Below, in pieces: positions 11,201-19,800 of a DNA stretch of 64,000 nt. This DNA is from Colias croceus (taxonomy: Eukaryota > Arthropoda > Insecta > Lepidoptera > Pieridae). Position 1 is the first letter of the stretch, and the number at the start of each line of letters is the position of its first letter. The notes under the pieces were generated by a model. It did no database searches. It saw only the letters and a program-made list of their open reading frames with translations, and was not told the DNA's origin. The stretch spans positions 3,980,501-4,044,500 of the forward strand of contig NC_059558.1 in assembly GCF_905220415.1 (NCBI RefSeq). The letters run 5' to 3'. The position numbers and the translations under genes are program-made.

Positions 11201-14200
11201 CCGTCTCTGCGTTCCTTACATGCGTAAAAACCGAGGGCTTTACTGACAAACAGATCTTAGCAAGAGCTTTCTGAGATCTCTTCATATGAGCCGCATCTTT
11301 GACATCTTCAGTTTTATCTTCCGAAACGACGTCCCATAAGTCCTCGTGAATGAGTAGCATTTTCAGTTGGAACTTCCAATTACTGTAGTTTTCTATGCCG
11401 CTCAACTTCTCCACAGGAGTTAAAGTCGAAACCGATGTCGATGTCGCCATTTTTACATGTATGGACGGGCGTTTTAGTTTATTTATAAAATTACTTTTAT
11501 TCTGCCAAAACTCAAAAATAATTATATACAGAGCAAAGATAACGTTCTGGGCCCATAACCTGATGGGTTTTGGGCAGGAAAAAGCAAAGATTGTTAAATA
11601 AACTTAAGATTCTTTATTAGACGATGCGCGTAGTACGAAGGGTAAAGACGGAAGAGAGAAATTATAAGATGACACATAGGTATTTGACATACACATTTGT
11701 TTATACAAACTCTTTTCACCAACAAATTATATACTAAAACCTTCCTCTTGAATCACTCTATCTATTAAAAAAAACCGCATCAAAATTCGTTGCGTAGTTT
11801 TAAAGATTTAAGCATACAAAGGGACATAGGGACAGAGAAAGCGACTTTGTTTTATACTATGTAGTGATTCTAATATAGTTGTACTGTATAAATTTATAAA
11901 GAATAGAAGAAAATCGATCACAAGGCGGGACTCGAGCCCGCATCCTTTCACACCAATCTGGGGCGGATGCCTAACAAACTCAGCTACCCATGATCCCGCT
12001 AGAGAGATCAAATATATTATATTCTTTTCAATAGTTAATTTATTTTATTTTATAGTTGTACTGATCAATTTACACATATCTCTACGCATTTTTATAAAAA
12101 TTTATGTCTTCATTTTTATGTTCAACTAGCTTTCCACCCGCAGCTTCGCCCGCGCAGTCAAAGAAAAACCCGCATTGTTCCCGTTTCCGTAGGATTTCCG
12201 GGACAAAACCTATCCTATTTTCCGGGATAAAAAGTAGCCTATGTCCTTTCTCGGGTATCAAAATATCTCTATATAACAAATTTCATGCAAATTGGTTCAG
12301 TAGTTAAGGCGTGATTGAGTAACAGACAGACAGACAGAGTTACTTTCGCATTTATAATATTAAGTATGGATTTAATTACATACATTTTTAAGTAGCAGTT
12401 GCTGAGAGTAGGCACATTTAAAAATACCCGCAACAAACTAAAAATGGTATTTGAACTATAGTTAAGGAAAAAATGATACTCACCCTTTCAAATCTGTTAT
12501 CCAATAATGACAATCCTTGATTTCTACGAATAACACTGGAAGACATGGAATATTGTGAGAAACGCGATTTCGTGTCGTCTTTCGAATCCCATTTTGCCAT
12601 TTGCGGTTTTCTTTCCTGTAGAAGAGATTAATTTTAAAAAATACAGCCAAAAATCGTTCTTTCTTATACTTATTTAAAAAAAAGCGTGTGTGCTGAGCAC
12701 ACGTGTCAGAAGTGAAACTTCTATGGCAAGATTCGAAGATATCAAAATTGTCGCCTTACTCCATGACGTGGCGGTATTGCCAAGACGCGACATTGAAATT
12801 TTACTCTACACTTTCACTTCAAAACTATTTATTTATATGATAGATAAAAAAGAAACTTCAAACATATTTGAATAAGAGCCGATTTTTCAATCCTTTGTTA
12901 AAATTTATCCGTCCAATAAAGTATTACACAAACATATTAAAATGTCACCTGTAAACTGTCAAATACGGGCAATTACAATACATTTTTGAATGGTTGTTTA
13001 AAACGTTATTCGATGAATAAGTTTTAACCAAGGATTGAAAAATCAGCCCTAAATAAAATAAACACTACCTGTGAATCAACACTATCGTCATCTGAATCGA
13101 AATCAGAGTCAAATGATTGGTTAGATGCGTTATCCTCCATACTTTCATCTGCTTCATCACCTTCCATATCTTCATCATCACCTGTAAATAGTTATCAATA
13201 AATAAATAATATATTAACTCAACTCAAACATTTATTTATTCAACTAGATTTTCTTTACAAGCGAAATTTAATACTCGCGATAATGTCAAGATCTGGAATT
13301 ATCACGCACAACTTATTATAATTTGTATAGATTCTGTTTAGAGTGCTATAATATGACCTTGGTGGGCGTTGGATTTAATTTGGAACATAGCATCATTTAT
13401 CAGCAACTATTGTTTTAATATAACATTGTCTTACCCTCTCCCATAGCAAGTTCAATGAAGTTATCTTCAAGCTGATTGTCAGGATCTTCGAAATCAAAGT
13501 CTTCGTCCAATGCTGCAACCACCTCAGGATCCAAATCCAGACATAAACCTAGTAATATGGCCATTTTTAATAAAAATCTTGTCTTTTACTTTATAATTAC
13601 AAACATTTTGTTTTAAGTGTCAATCTGTAGGCATCTCTATTTAGTTTCTCTGTATTATTTTCTACTAAATGCTTTGTATGACGTCCGTTTATTATGACTA
13701 GACATCGGATTATATGCACTAACAAAATGCCAAAATATGCATGCAAATATGCACTAAAAAAGGTCGAAATATGCACTAAAAACGACTGATATGCCTAAAA
13801 TATGCACATTTAAATCAAAAAAACTTTTATTATTTTTATATATTTAAATCAAAGATTGTACAAAAACATTGAAATTTTCTTGAAATTGAGTACCTATAGT
13901 TTTTGTGCCAATATACAATTAAGCATTTTTACCAAATTTTCGAGCGCAAATTTGTGACGTTTGTCACCCGCGAGCCCAGTGTTGCCACCTTAGATCTTTC
14001 CGGGCTAAATCTAGCCCTTTTTTGGAATTCAACCCGTGTTTTACGTTTTTAGCCCCAAAAGGGTAATCTAGCCCTATTTTGAATGGCTCAAAATTTACTT
14101 AAAATGGAGCCCATTTTGTAATTTTTTGCCATTTTACCATGCCAAAATAGGGTTTGTTTACTCGCTGAGCGTTCTGATTGGCTAATAAAGGTTAGTCGAC

Positions 14201-15450
14201 CAATCAAAACTCCCGCTACTTAACGATTTATGCACGAAATATGCACGATTGGGGAAAATGGCTAAAATATGCACTAACGCCGTCTTAAGAGAGTTTTATG
14301 CATTTGCATATGCAAATATGCAAATGCATATAATCCGATGTCTAATTATGACATTTGATATTTCCCTTCAATGTCTTTATAAACGGATTCCACTGTATTT
14401 ATAATCACTTCTCAGATTTTCTTCACATAAGTTAAATGTACAAAATGTTATATAAAATGGTGGTTTTAAATAGTTTCCTTCCAAGTAGCATTTAATTATC
14501 ACTATCACAAATCTGTTCAATTATTGATTTTTAATATTTCCTATTTTTTATCTAGCTATATATATTTTAAATCAATTATTAATTACTATTTACCTTGTGA
14601 AGCTGCCTTATTCAGCAAGCCAACATCTTCCTCCACCTCAGAAGCGAACACAGAGCTAGGAAATTGTAGTTTTTCTGTTACCTCTATCAGACCCTCTTCA
14701 TCCCCTTCTTCCTTATTAGCCGACGGTTGTTTTCTTTTATGTGTCGCTTTCTAAATAGGTAAGAATTAATTGTTTATCTTTTTCTGCCAAGTGGTAAAAT
14801 CATATCATACCACATAAGCATACTAATGTTAAAACACATAAATATTAAACTAATTAGTCAAAAATTAAAAAAATACCTTGTTCTGTTTTATTTTATATTT
14901 TTTAAGTTGGTAGAGTTAGAGATGGAGTATGCAAAGGAGCATGTGAGTCGTGATAGGTGAGTCCACCACCCACAGCAATGTAAAATTTCTCTAGTAATAA
15001 TATACAAACAACTTACAGGTTGCAGAACCAATGTGACCTCCTTGGTATCTTTAAGATGTTGAAGGTAGTTGTAGTCATCGTCAAAGTAAATTCCATATTT
15101 ATGCTGCTCCTCTTTCCGTTGTTCTGGAGTGAGATTCTGTGACAATAGTTATCATAGTGGTGAAAGTTTAATGACATAAAAAACGTAAAAACTAGGTTAC
15201 AAATACTTACAGGCTCTTTATCCTTTTTTGTAGGTATATTAGCATTTACAGGCACTAAGACACGTTGTGGGGCGGTCTCGTCAGCTGCTAAAGGATCTCT
15301 TTGAGATCTATGTACTAAATTGAACGTGACGGCCTTCTTGCGATCTATGAACTTTTTAGTTTTCGGCTGCAATGTAAACGAAGATTATAGTCTAAAGTAC
15401 ATAGATAAAATTTGTTAATTCATTGAACACTAAACAAGTAAACACACCAT
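5285..15450 (-). CDS. LTV1: LTV1, 40S ribosomal subunit assembly factor (complete, 11 coding exons)
   Basis: Coding exons in transcript order: 15448-15450 (ATG only), 15211-15366, 15017-15136, 14594-14750, 13435-13548, 13069-13181, 12484-12615, 6882-7039, 6313-6460, 5828-6015, 5285-5462. All junctions are GT-AG and the sum is 1467 nt, giving 488 aa (human LTV1 is about 475). Recognised from conserved segments: LVHRSQRDPLAADETAPQRV at the N-terminus, YGIYFDDDYNYLQHL, SSVFASEVEEDVGLLNKA, an acidic centre, KWDCETILSTYSNLYNHP, and a lysine-rich coiled C-terminus (RRIEKKANKEAFKEEKKRQE). In yeast and humans LTV1 rides on pre-40S particles in nucleus and cytoplasm and leaves after casein kinase 1 phosphorylation. 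The serine/acid-rich exons 5-7 are where such sites would lie. The start codon is the last three bases of exon 1 (gccaaaATG|gtgtgt). The intron between 12484 and 7039 carries a copia insertion. Confidence 0.95.
5463..6881. other. LTV1 introns 8-10
   Basis: The three 3'-most introns (5463-5827, 6016-6312, 6461-6881) are AT-rich with no repeat or RNA gene that could be supported. Confidence 0.6.
7152..7206. repeat. Family D repeat, left piece, split by the copia insertion
   Basis: 'agcttaccgcccgcggcttc' core, cut at 7206. The remainder resumes at 11725 after the 5-bp target duplication AATTA. Compare the unbroken relative at 46590-46800. Confidence 0.75.
7207..7370 (-). repeat. copia 3' LTR
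   Basis: 164 bp, no difference seen from the copy at 11561-11724. Contains 'aataaacttaag' in plus orientation. Confidence 0.93.
7455..11450 (-). CDS. copia Gag-Pol polyprotein (intact, 1331 aa)
   Basis: Domains in order: a copia-type Gag (about residues 1-200), a CCHC zinc knuckle CFKCKKLGHFSRNC near 206-219, an aspartic protease with WLIDSGASSHM near 249, the pre-integrase WHRRLGHLN near 428, and an integrase core with DLCGPM, TDNGGEY and QQNGVAERANRT (the D, D and E positions). The copia reverse transcriptase follows, with YVDDIFLF near 1021, and then RNase H with STEAEYMALSD near 1221. All catalytic signatures are present and there is no internal stop or frameshift. It makes the virus-like particle, the cDNA and its integration. 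ATG at 11448-11450 is about 110 nt inside the 5' LTR. In copia, Gag is raised over Pol by splicing or processing; no such signal was resolved here. Confidence 0.96.
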   Translation of the reverse strand: MATSTSVSTLTPVEKLSGIENYSNWKFQLKMLLIHEDLWDVVSEDKTEDVKDAAHMKRSQKALAKICLSVKPSVFTHVRNAETARDAWINLQKAYEDKGLSRRLSLLRLLFATKLCECESMEAYVAKISDLSQQLNDIGSPLEDDFVAVLLLSGLSQDFDPLIMALENSNIKLSSEVVKAKLMQEKQRRDEKGDTSSTTLVAARKKIKCFKCKKLGHFSRNCKSVKPVKAESSTNQLLLTALSACVQNDIWLIDSGASSHMCHDKNILNNFVPGHVSEVKVANGEKLFTAGRGDVKVNLKLGIKTISEVYHVPNLATNLLSVSALTRKGFRVIFKEKCCNIFYGKKLAATAVHKNGVYQLETAESVRERDLCVVGCGGCSMFSGNSVESATTKVNTEAQDLVQKKASESCKKETELSFQAAANSVTQETWHRRLGHLNMRSMHLLMKGMASGITYDKSQFSQCEACVKGKLSKLPFPKKAQSRSNELLGVVHSDLCGPMPVKSFGGASYFLTFIDDCSRKTWIYFLKNKSEVFDNFKHFKAMVENQTNRKIKLLRTDNGGEYVNSIFQEYLKDNGIIHQTTIPHSPQQNGVAERANRTIVEKARSMLRDAGLDGQFWAEAVNTAVYLKNRSPTKAVYGSTPEEKWTNEKVNLSHLRIFGCVVYALTQNRKKLDSKCKPYIFVGYCENSKGYRLIDPENLSKIIKSRDVAFFENKFYTKNTEKCENGDFFMMINNLQTENLNSNDSHVEVAQSENSLSPEKGEENEIVTNPRRQCIFELDDSDSSSSVDPSDVTYIPGESTLEDAMDTSEYDSACTAMLTCIGDEPETVQEALGGAEAVHWKKAMADEYQSFIKNKCWTLTDPPKDQKPIKCKWVFKKKKDLDGNLKQYKARLVAKGFTQRYGIDYEETFSPVVRYSTIRILLALAAEKQMDIDHLDVRTAFLNGDLQEKVFMEQPEGYKVKGCEHKVYKLHKAIYGLKQASKSWYEKINHVLVTKLCFRRLSSEPCVYFKSNGEELVIIGLYVDDIFLFSTRNSQMKVEIKKKLMQEFEMKDLGPASHILGMRITRNQDNIYLDQSSYIKNVLDRFHMTDCKPAQTPMESGLKLVKADKKEENLEYRNLIGCLNYISVSSRPDIAHAVSMLSQYNDCYDQRHWKAAKRVLRYLKGTVNYKLVFSRSGLDINGYIDADWASCEVDRRSYTGFVFQIGNCSVSWESRKQRTVALSSTEAEYMALSDSCKEALFIRTLLYELLGRHCSVTIFNDNQSAQKLCKNPMYHARTKHIDVRHHFIREVVKDNIVNLNYLCTSEMTADILTKPLTKEKHYKFVTCLGLQ
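11561..11724 (-). repeat. copia 5' LTR
   Basis: 164 bp; carries the element promoter. The primer-binding site follows at about 11547-11560 (minus strand GGTTATGGGCCCAG). Confidence 0.93.
11725..11875. repeat. Family D repeat, right piece after the copia insertion
   Basis: Continues the repeat broken at 7206 (aattatatactaaaaccttc ... tatactatgtagtga). The same sequence is seen at 46645-46800 and, in reverse, near 25890-26040. Confidence 0.7.
11888..12010 (-). repeat. tRNA-derived SINE copy
   Basis: The minus strand carries an A-box-like 'tagctgagtttgttaggc' and a B-box-like 'gggctcgagtcccgcc', followed by a 'ttctattctttataaattta' tail. The same head and tail occur at 47651-47800. Not a functional tRNA: the anticodon arm is distorted. 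Confidence 0.7.
12125..12370. repeat. Family D repeat, near full length
   Basis: 'agctttccacccgcagcttc' start, conserved 'tttctcgggtatcaaaatat' middle, GACAGACAGACAGA and 'catttataatattaag' end. Confidence 0.75.
12686..12815. repeat. MITE-C copy in an LTV1 intron
   Basis: Well preserved: 'gtgtgctgagcacacgtgtc', 'ggcaagattcgaagatatca', 'ccatgacgtggcggtattgc'. Lies between LTV1 exons 6 and 7. Confidence 0.65.
12876..13052. mobile_element. MITE with TIR GRGCYGATTTTTCAATCC
   Basis: Left end gagccgatttttcaatcc and right end ggattgaaaaatcagccc are inverted repeats, with further pairing inwards. TAA flanks both sides (12873-12875 and 13050-13052 region), consistent with a 3-bp target duplication. 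A fragment of the same end occurs near 45188. Superfamily (PIF/Harbinger-like) inferred only from the 3-bp TAA. Confidence 0.7.
13699..14344. mobile_element. hAT-type non-autonomous DNA transposon (646 bp)
   Basis: Ends TAGACATCGGATTATATGCA and its exact complement, with a perfect 8-bp duplication ATTATGAC at 13691-13698 and 14345-14352. An 8-bp duplication is the mark of the hAT superfamily. Inside are several sub-terminal 'atatgcac' repeats, often seen as transposase-binding motifs in hAT elements, and no transposase. Inserted in an LTV1 intron. Confidence 0.92.
15448..15450 (-). other. LTV1 start codon at the end of a non-coding first exon
   Basis: The minus strand reads gccaaaATG|gtgtgt. 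The ATG is followed at once by a GT donor, and the next exon starts CCG after tttacattgcag (81-bp intron, 15367-15447). This gives M-PKTKKF, matching the family N-terminus; without it the second exon has no ATG in frame. Confidence 0.85.
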
Positions 15451-15648
15451 TTTGGCTTAAAAAGCGATGAAATTCTAATAAATTATCCCGTGAATACAAA
15501 GTGAAAACATGTGTTGTTTTGGCAATTGACACATGAAAAGGATTGTTTTCGGGTGTCAAATAATGAAGTTCTGATCTGCGTTCAGAAACAAAAAGATTAT
15601 CAATTCTTTTACCGTATTTAAACATTCATGTCAACCAGTGCAAACTTA

Positions 15649-16020
15649 GCACCCCATCTATGGAATTTTGGGTCGAAAATGACCTTGATCGTTAGGTCCC
15701 CGTTAGGTCCTTTAAGGTCCCACAATTTTTTCGTTAGGTCCCCTTTAGTTTTTTTTTAAATAATTTTTTAAATTTTAGGTATAAAAAAAGTGCACTTTAG
15801 CACCCCATCCATAGAATTTTGGGTCAAAAATGACCTTAATCGATAGGTCTCCGTTAGGTCCTATAAGGTCCCACAATTTTTTCGTTAGGTCCCCTTTAGT
15901 TTTTTTTTAATATTTTTTTTTTAATTTTAGGTATAAAAAAGTTACACTTTAGCACCCCATCCATAGCAAAATTGGTGAATTTTATCAAAATCGTATTCTT
16001 TACCGTTAGGTCCGTAGAGG
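15649..16020. repeat. Tandem repeat, about 150 bp x 2.4, in the LTV1/IARS2 promoter region
   Basis: 'agcaccccatc' recurs at 15649, 15799 and 15951 (periods 150 and 152). Each unit holds several 'cgttaggtcc' motifs and a long T run. The third unit is partial. It sits roughly 200 bp upstream of the LTV1 start codon. Confidence 0.9.
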
Positions 16021-16058
16021 CCCATCATTGAAATTATTAAATTATTTATGTTATTAAA

Positions 16059-16222
16059 ATCTATATATATAAAAGAAAGTCGTGTTAGTTACTCCACTTA
16101 TAACTCAAGAACGGCTGAACCGATTTAGCTGAAAATTGGCAGGGAGGTAGTTTAGAGCCAGGAGAAGGATATAGGATACTAAATACGTACCACGGGCGAA
16201 GCCGGGGCGGACCACTAGTTAT
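16059..16222. repeat. Family D-related SINE-like repeat
   Basis: Begins 'ctatatatataaaa' and ends 'accacgggcgaagccggggc'. A similar copy lies at 28612-28780. Confidence 0.65.
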
Positions 16223-16237
16223 AAAATAATTGAAACC

Positions 16238-16249
16238 TGCGCATGCGCC
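16238..16249. promoter_or_regulatory. Palindromic NRF-1 / EWG-type site
   Basis: TGCGCATGCGCC matches the NRF-1 consensus (YGCGCAYGCGCR). A half site, gcatgcgcac, follows at about 16262-16271. NRF-1 (insect homologue Erect wing) controls many nuclear genes for mitochondrial proteins, which fits IARS2 just downstream. Position between divergent genes; function inferred. Confidence 0.6.
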
Positions 16250-16887
16250 TTAGAGCATTAAGGCATGCGCACATCATACATAAACAGTGCGAAATTTAAA
16301 TTGGTATCGTTTCATTTATTAAATTAAATCAATAAATAAATCTATACTAGTCACGTCTGGTTCGAAAGATGAAACTGGCTTTTTATTTCGAAAATTTAAT
16401 GGCAACACTTGCCAGTTAACTGTCATTAAAACCTGAGTTGTTGATGTGTCAAAGCTTGTCAGTGATTTTTTTTCTGCGATTTTAGCTTAGGATTTTAGTG
16501 ATTTCTAAAAAAAAATTATTTTTGAAAACTGAGTTGAAAACATGACGAAAACTTTAAACTATGATTATTATCGCGAACTACTGTTAACATATTCGCACAG
16601 AGTTATATTCGTTAATTCGTAAGTAGTACATTAACTCCGTGTACGCCATTACCGAGTTCGCGTATCACCAAGCGAATAGTAGGAATCGCACGGATGCATA
16701 TTCAATAAGTTGATTATAATTACGGAATACATTTACAATTTAAAATACAACGAGATATTTTTACATCAGCTTAAAACCGAATTTCAAAACGTTTCAGCAA
16801 GTGTCACATATGACATAAAGTTAATAAAAAAACACAAAAACAATATAACCTCAAAATGAAATAAATTCTCCCGGAAAAACAAATAAA
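16250..16887. promoter_or_regulatory. IARS2 promoter / 5' UTR region
   Basis: AT-rich with the NRF-1-like half site at its start. No TATA box could be placed with confidence, and the transcription start is not defined by sequence. Confidence 0.4.
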
Positions 16888-19800
16888 ATGATTATTACAA
16901 GAAATATTAATGTTTTTTATTCTAAGTACATAAAGTTAAGCACAAGGTGGACAAGCATAGGATATAGTCGAACAAAAAGCTCCGCGGAACCTAAGACAAA
17001 AACTTATTCACATACTATTTTGTTTCCCAAAACCAAATTTCCGGCGAGATCTAGTCAAAAGGATAAAAATAATATTCCAGAGGTAAAATTTTATTTAGAA
17101 TTTTAATTCAAATACCTTTAAAAAAATATAATTTCACTTGTTAATTCAATATTTGTATTTATTGTAGATAGCAAAATTTTCGGAATTATATAAATGGCAA
17201 AGAGAACAACTTACGGGTCCGGAGTATGTTTTACATGATGGGCCTCCATACGCCAACGGTGACCTACATATGGGACATGCTGTAAATAAGGTACCTATTG
17301 GGATATTAAATATCATAATTTTTATTACTATTAATTTGATGAGATTCAATATATTTTAATGTATGTTAGGTAAGAATATTACATTATATACTCTGCTTAT
17401 CTACAGTGTAGTATAAATTGTTCAATACATTTAATTTAAAGTTAAACAACTCAAATTTTTCCATTTTAGATAATAAAAGACATCAACAACAGAAGTCAAG
17501 TTCTCCAAGGCAACAAGGTGCACTACATTCCAGGCTGGGACTGCCACGGCTTACCAATAGAGTTCAAAGCGTTACAAAAGGCAAAAACTTCAAACAACAA
17601 TGAACCTTCCGACCCTGTACATACAAGGCAAATTGCCAGATCCTTTGCGTTGGAAACAGTTGAAAAGCAAAAGGAGGCATTCAGGAGTTGGGGAGTTATG
17701 GCAGATTGGGATGAACAGTGTTATTTGACACTGGATAAGAAATATGTGCAAAATCAGTTGAAACTGTTCTATAAGATGTATAGAGATGGTCTGATTTATA
17801 GGGCCTTAAAACCGGTGTATTGGTCTCCTTCATCTAGGTAAGTGAAGTTTTTGGAAGTAATATTTTGAACTTCACAGCCTTTGGGTCTTTTTCCACCAAT
17901 AATATACGAGAATGTATAGCCAGGAATATGTTTGTAAAAACCAATCACATTGCTTCATTTAATTTGCATTTAGCATTTGAAGCGACCTTTAAAAGCTAGT
18001 GATCTCATAATATGTAAGACATGAATAATAATATTTATTTGTGACTGATTTCAACTGACTCCTCCTGCATGGTATTGTTAGAAGCTCATTACTTTGGAAA
18101 AAAATATTGAAACTTTCTCTTATGGTAAGAAATAAAAGATAACAAGCAGTATTTAAAGTATTCTAATAATAAGCAGTTAAAACTATAGATGCTCATAATA
18201 TCTATACATATTATAATAAATCTGTAGAAGGGTCAATTCTGTACATTGAAAATATTGAAAAAATAAATAGCAGGGGGTGTTACTGGATCGATACCAAACC
18301 CAAATATGTGATTATAAAAATTTTTGTCTGTCTGTCTGTATGTGAAGGCATCACGTGAAAACTAATGGTTCGATTTCGATGAAACTTGGTATAATTATAC
18401 CTTATTATCCTGGGCATAAAATAGGATAATTTTTATCCCGAAAAAAAATTTAATCTTAATTTTTCTAAATTTTTCCGCGCGGACGGAGTCGCGGGCGGAA
18501 CCTAGTAGGTAATATAGTTGTTTTCTTGTTAAGAAGTGCTTATAAATATATGTTCTTCTTTCAGAACAGCATTAGCCGAAGCTGAATTGGAATATGATCC
18601 TCAATTTAAAAGTCAAGAGGTATATGTCGCTTTTCCGATGGTAAATCTACCTGATGTAGTGAAGGAGTCTATTGGTAGGTAAGTGGTTATTTTAAGTATT
18701 TAAAATTGTACACAAGGGCATTGCATTTTTGGGAATATCGAAATGTTTAGGTGTTCCTGGTTTAGTGTAACTATAAGTTACCTATTATAGGTTGATAAGC
18801 ATTAATTTAATGTTTCATTAAGTGCCGGCGCGGACATGGCGGAGCGGGTTTATCTGTCAAACTATTATTGACGCGCAGCACGCTACCTTTGCATGTGACA
18901 CTTCGATGCTTCAATGTTGATAATAGTTTGACTATGAAAATGCTCTGCGCTGCGGCCAGACATATCTGCGCCGGCCCTTATGATCTTTATACCAACCTTT
19001 TTTTTATCAAAATTTTAATATTTCTTTAATTTTATATCAAATAATTATTCGGTACTTTAAATTACATATTATGATATTATCTGAATTTCATATACTGCAA
19101 GAGTAATATAATTTCATGTACAATATCAATTTCACATCTTTTTCAAGTTGCACAACAGCATTTTTAGTTAGCATAAAAAAATAAAATATATATTCATTCA
19201 TTTAAAATATTTTCGCAGTAAACAAGTCTCAGCATTAATATGGACGACCACACCATGGACGCTTCTAGCCAATAAGGCGATAGCATACAGTCCCTCTATG
19301 ACATACTGTGTGGTCACACTCAGTAATAGAAATGGCATGTTCCTAATTGCTAAGGATCAAATAGAAGAACTGGAGAAAGTTCTAGAAACTGAGGTTACTG
19401 TGGTGGTTGAGTTTGATGGTATGTGTTTCTTGTTTATATAATGTGTTAAAGCATTGTAAAATAAATTTTTAAAAATTACTATAAAATAATATAATATGTA
19501 CTGCAGACTTTTTTGCCCAATACAGTGTAGGTATTATTATACGAGGGCAGTCCCAAAAGTAGCCGACCTAACCAAGAAAAAACAAAAAATATGGAATAAA
19601 TTATATTTATTTCTCTACATAGCTTCCTTGTAGTCCTTTACACTTTTCCTAGCGGTGCTCTTTATCTTCAATGCCGCGTCTGTAGTAGGAATCGTCGAGC
19701 TCTTCAAAATAGGCATTAACCGTAGACTCAACATCTTCATTGATTGCAAATCTTTTCCCACCGAGACATTTTTTTTAAGTTTGGGGACATAAAATAATCA

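Larger units (their letters stand above)
7207..11724 (-). mobile_element. Complete Ty1/copia LTR retrotransposon
   Basis: 4518 bp, with 164-bp LTRs at 7207-7370 and 11561-11724 that appear identical by eye. Each LTR runs TGTTGG...CATCA on the minus strand (TG...CA). The target duplication is AATTA (7202-7206 and 11725-11729). Just inside the 5' LTR the minus strand reads GGTTATGGGCCCAG, matching the internal initiator-tRNA-Met (anticodon-region) primer site known for Drosophila copia. A purine run (aagggccag) precedes the 3' LTR as a possible polypurine tract. One uninterrupted gag-pol ORF fills the interior. The copy looks young and perhaps still able to move. It lies in an LTV1 intron, same orientation as LTV1. 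Confidence 0.96.

Noticed and set aside
15392..15625. 77-codon minus-strand ORF over the LTV1 start
   Set aside because: It overlaps the LTV1 5' UTR, start codon and first intron in another frame, has no family resemblance, and would be cut by the intron.
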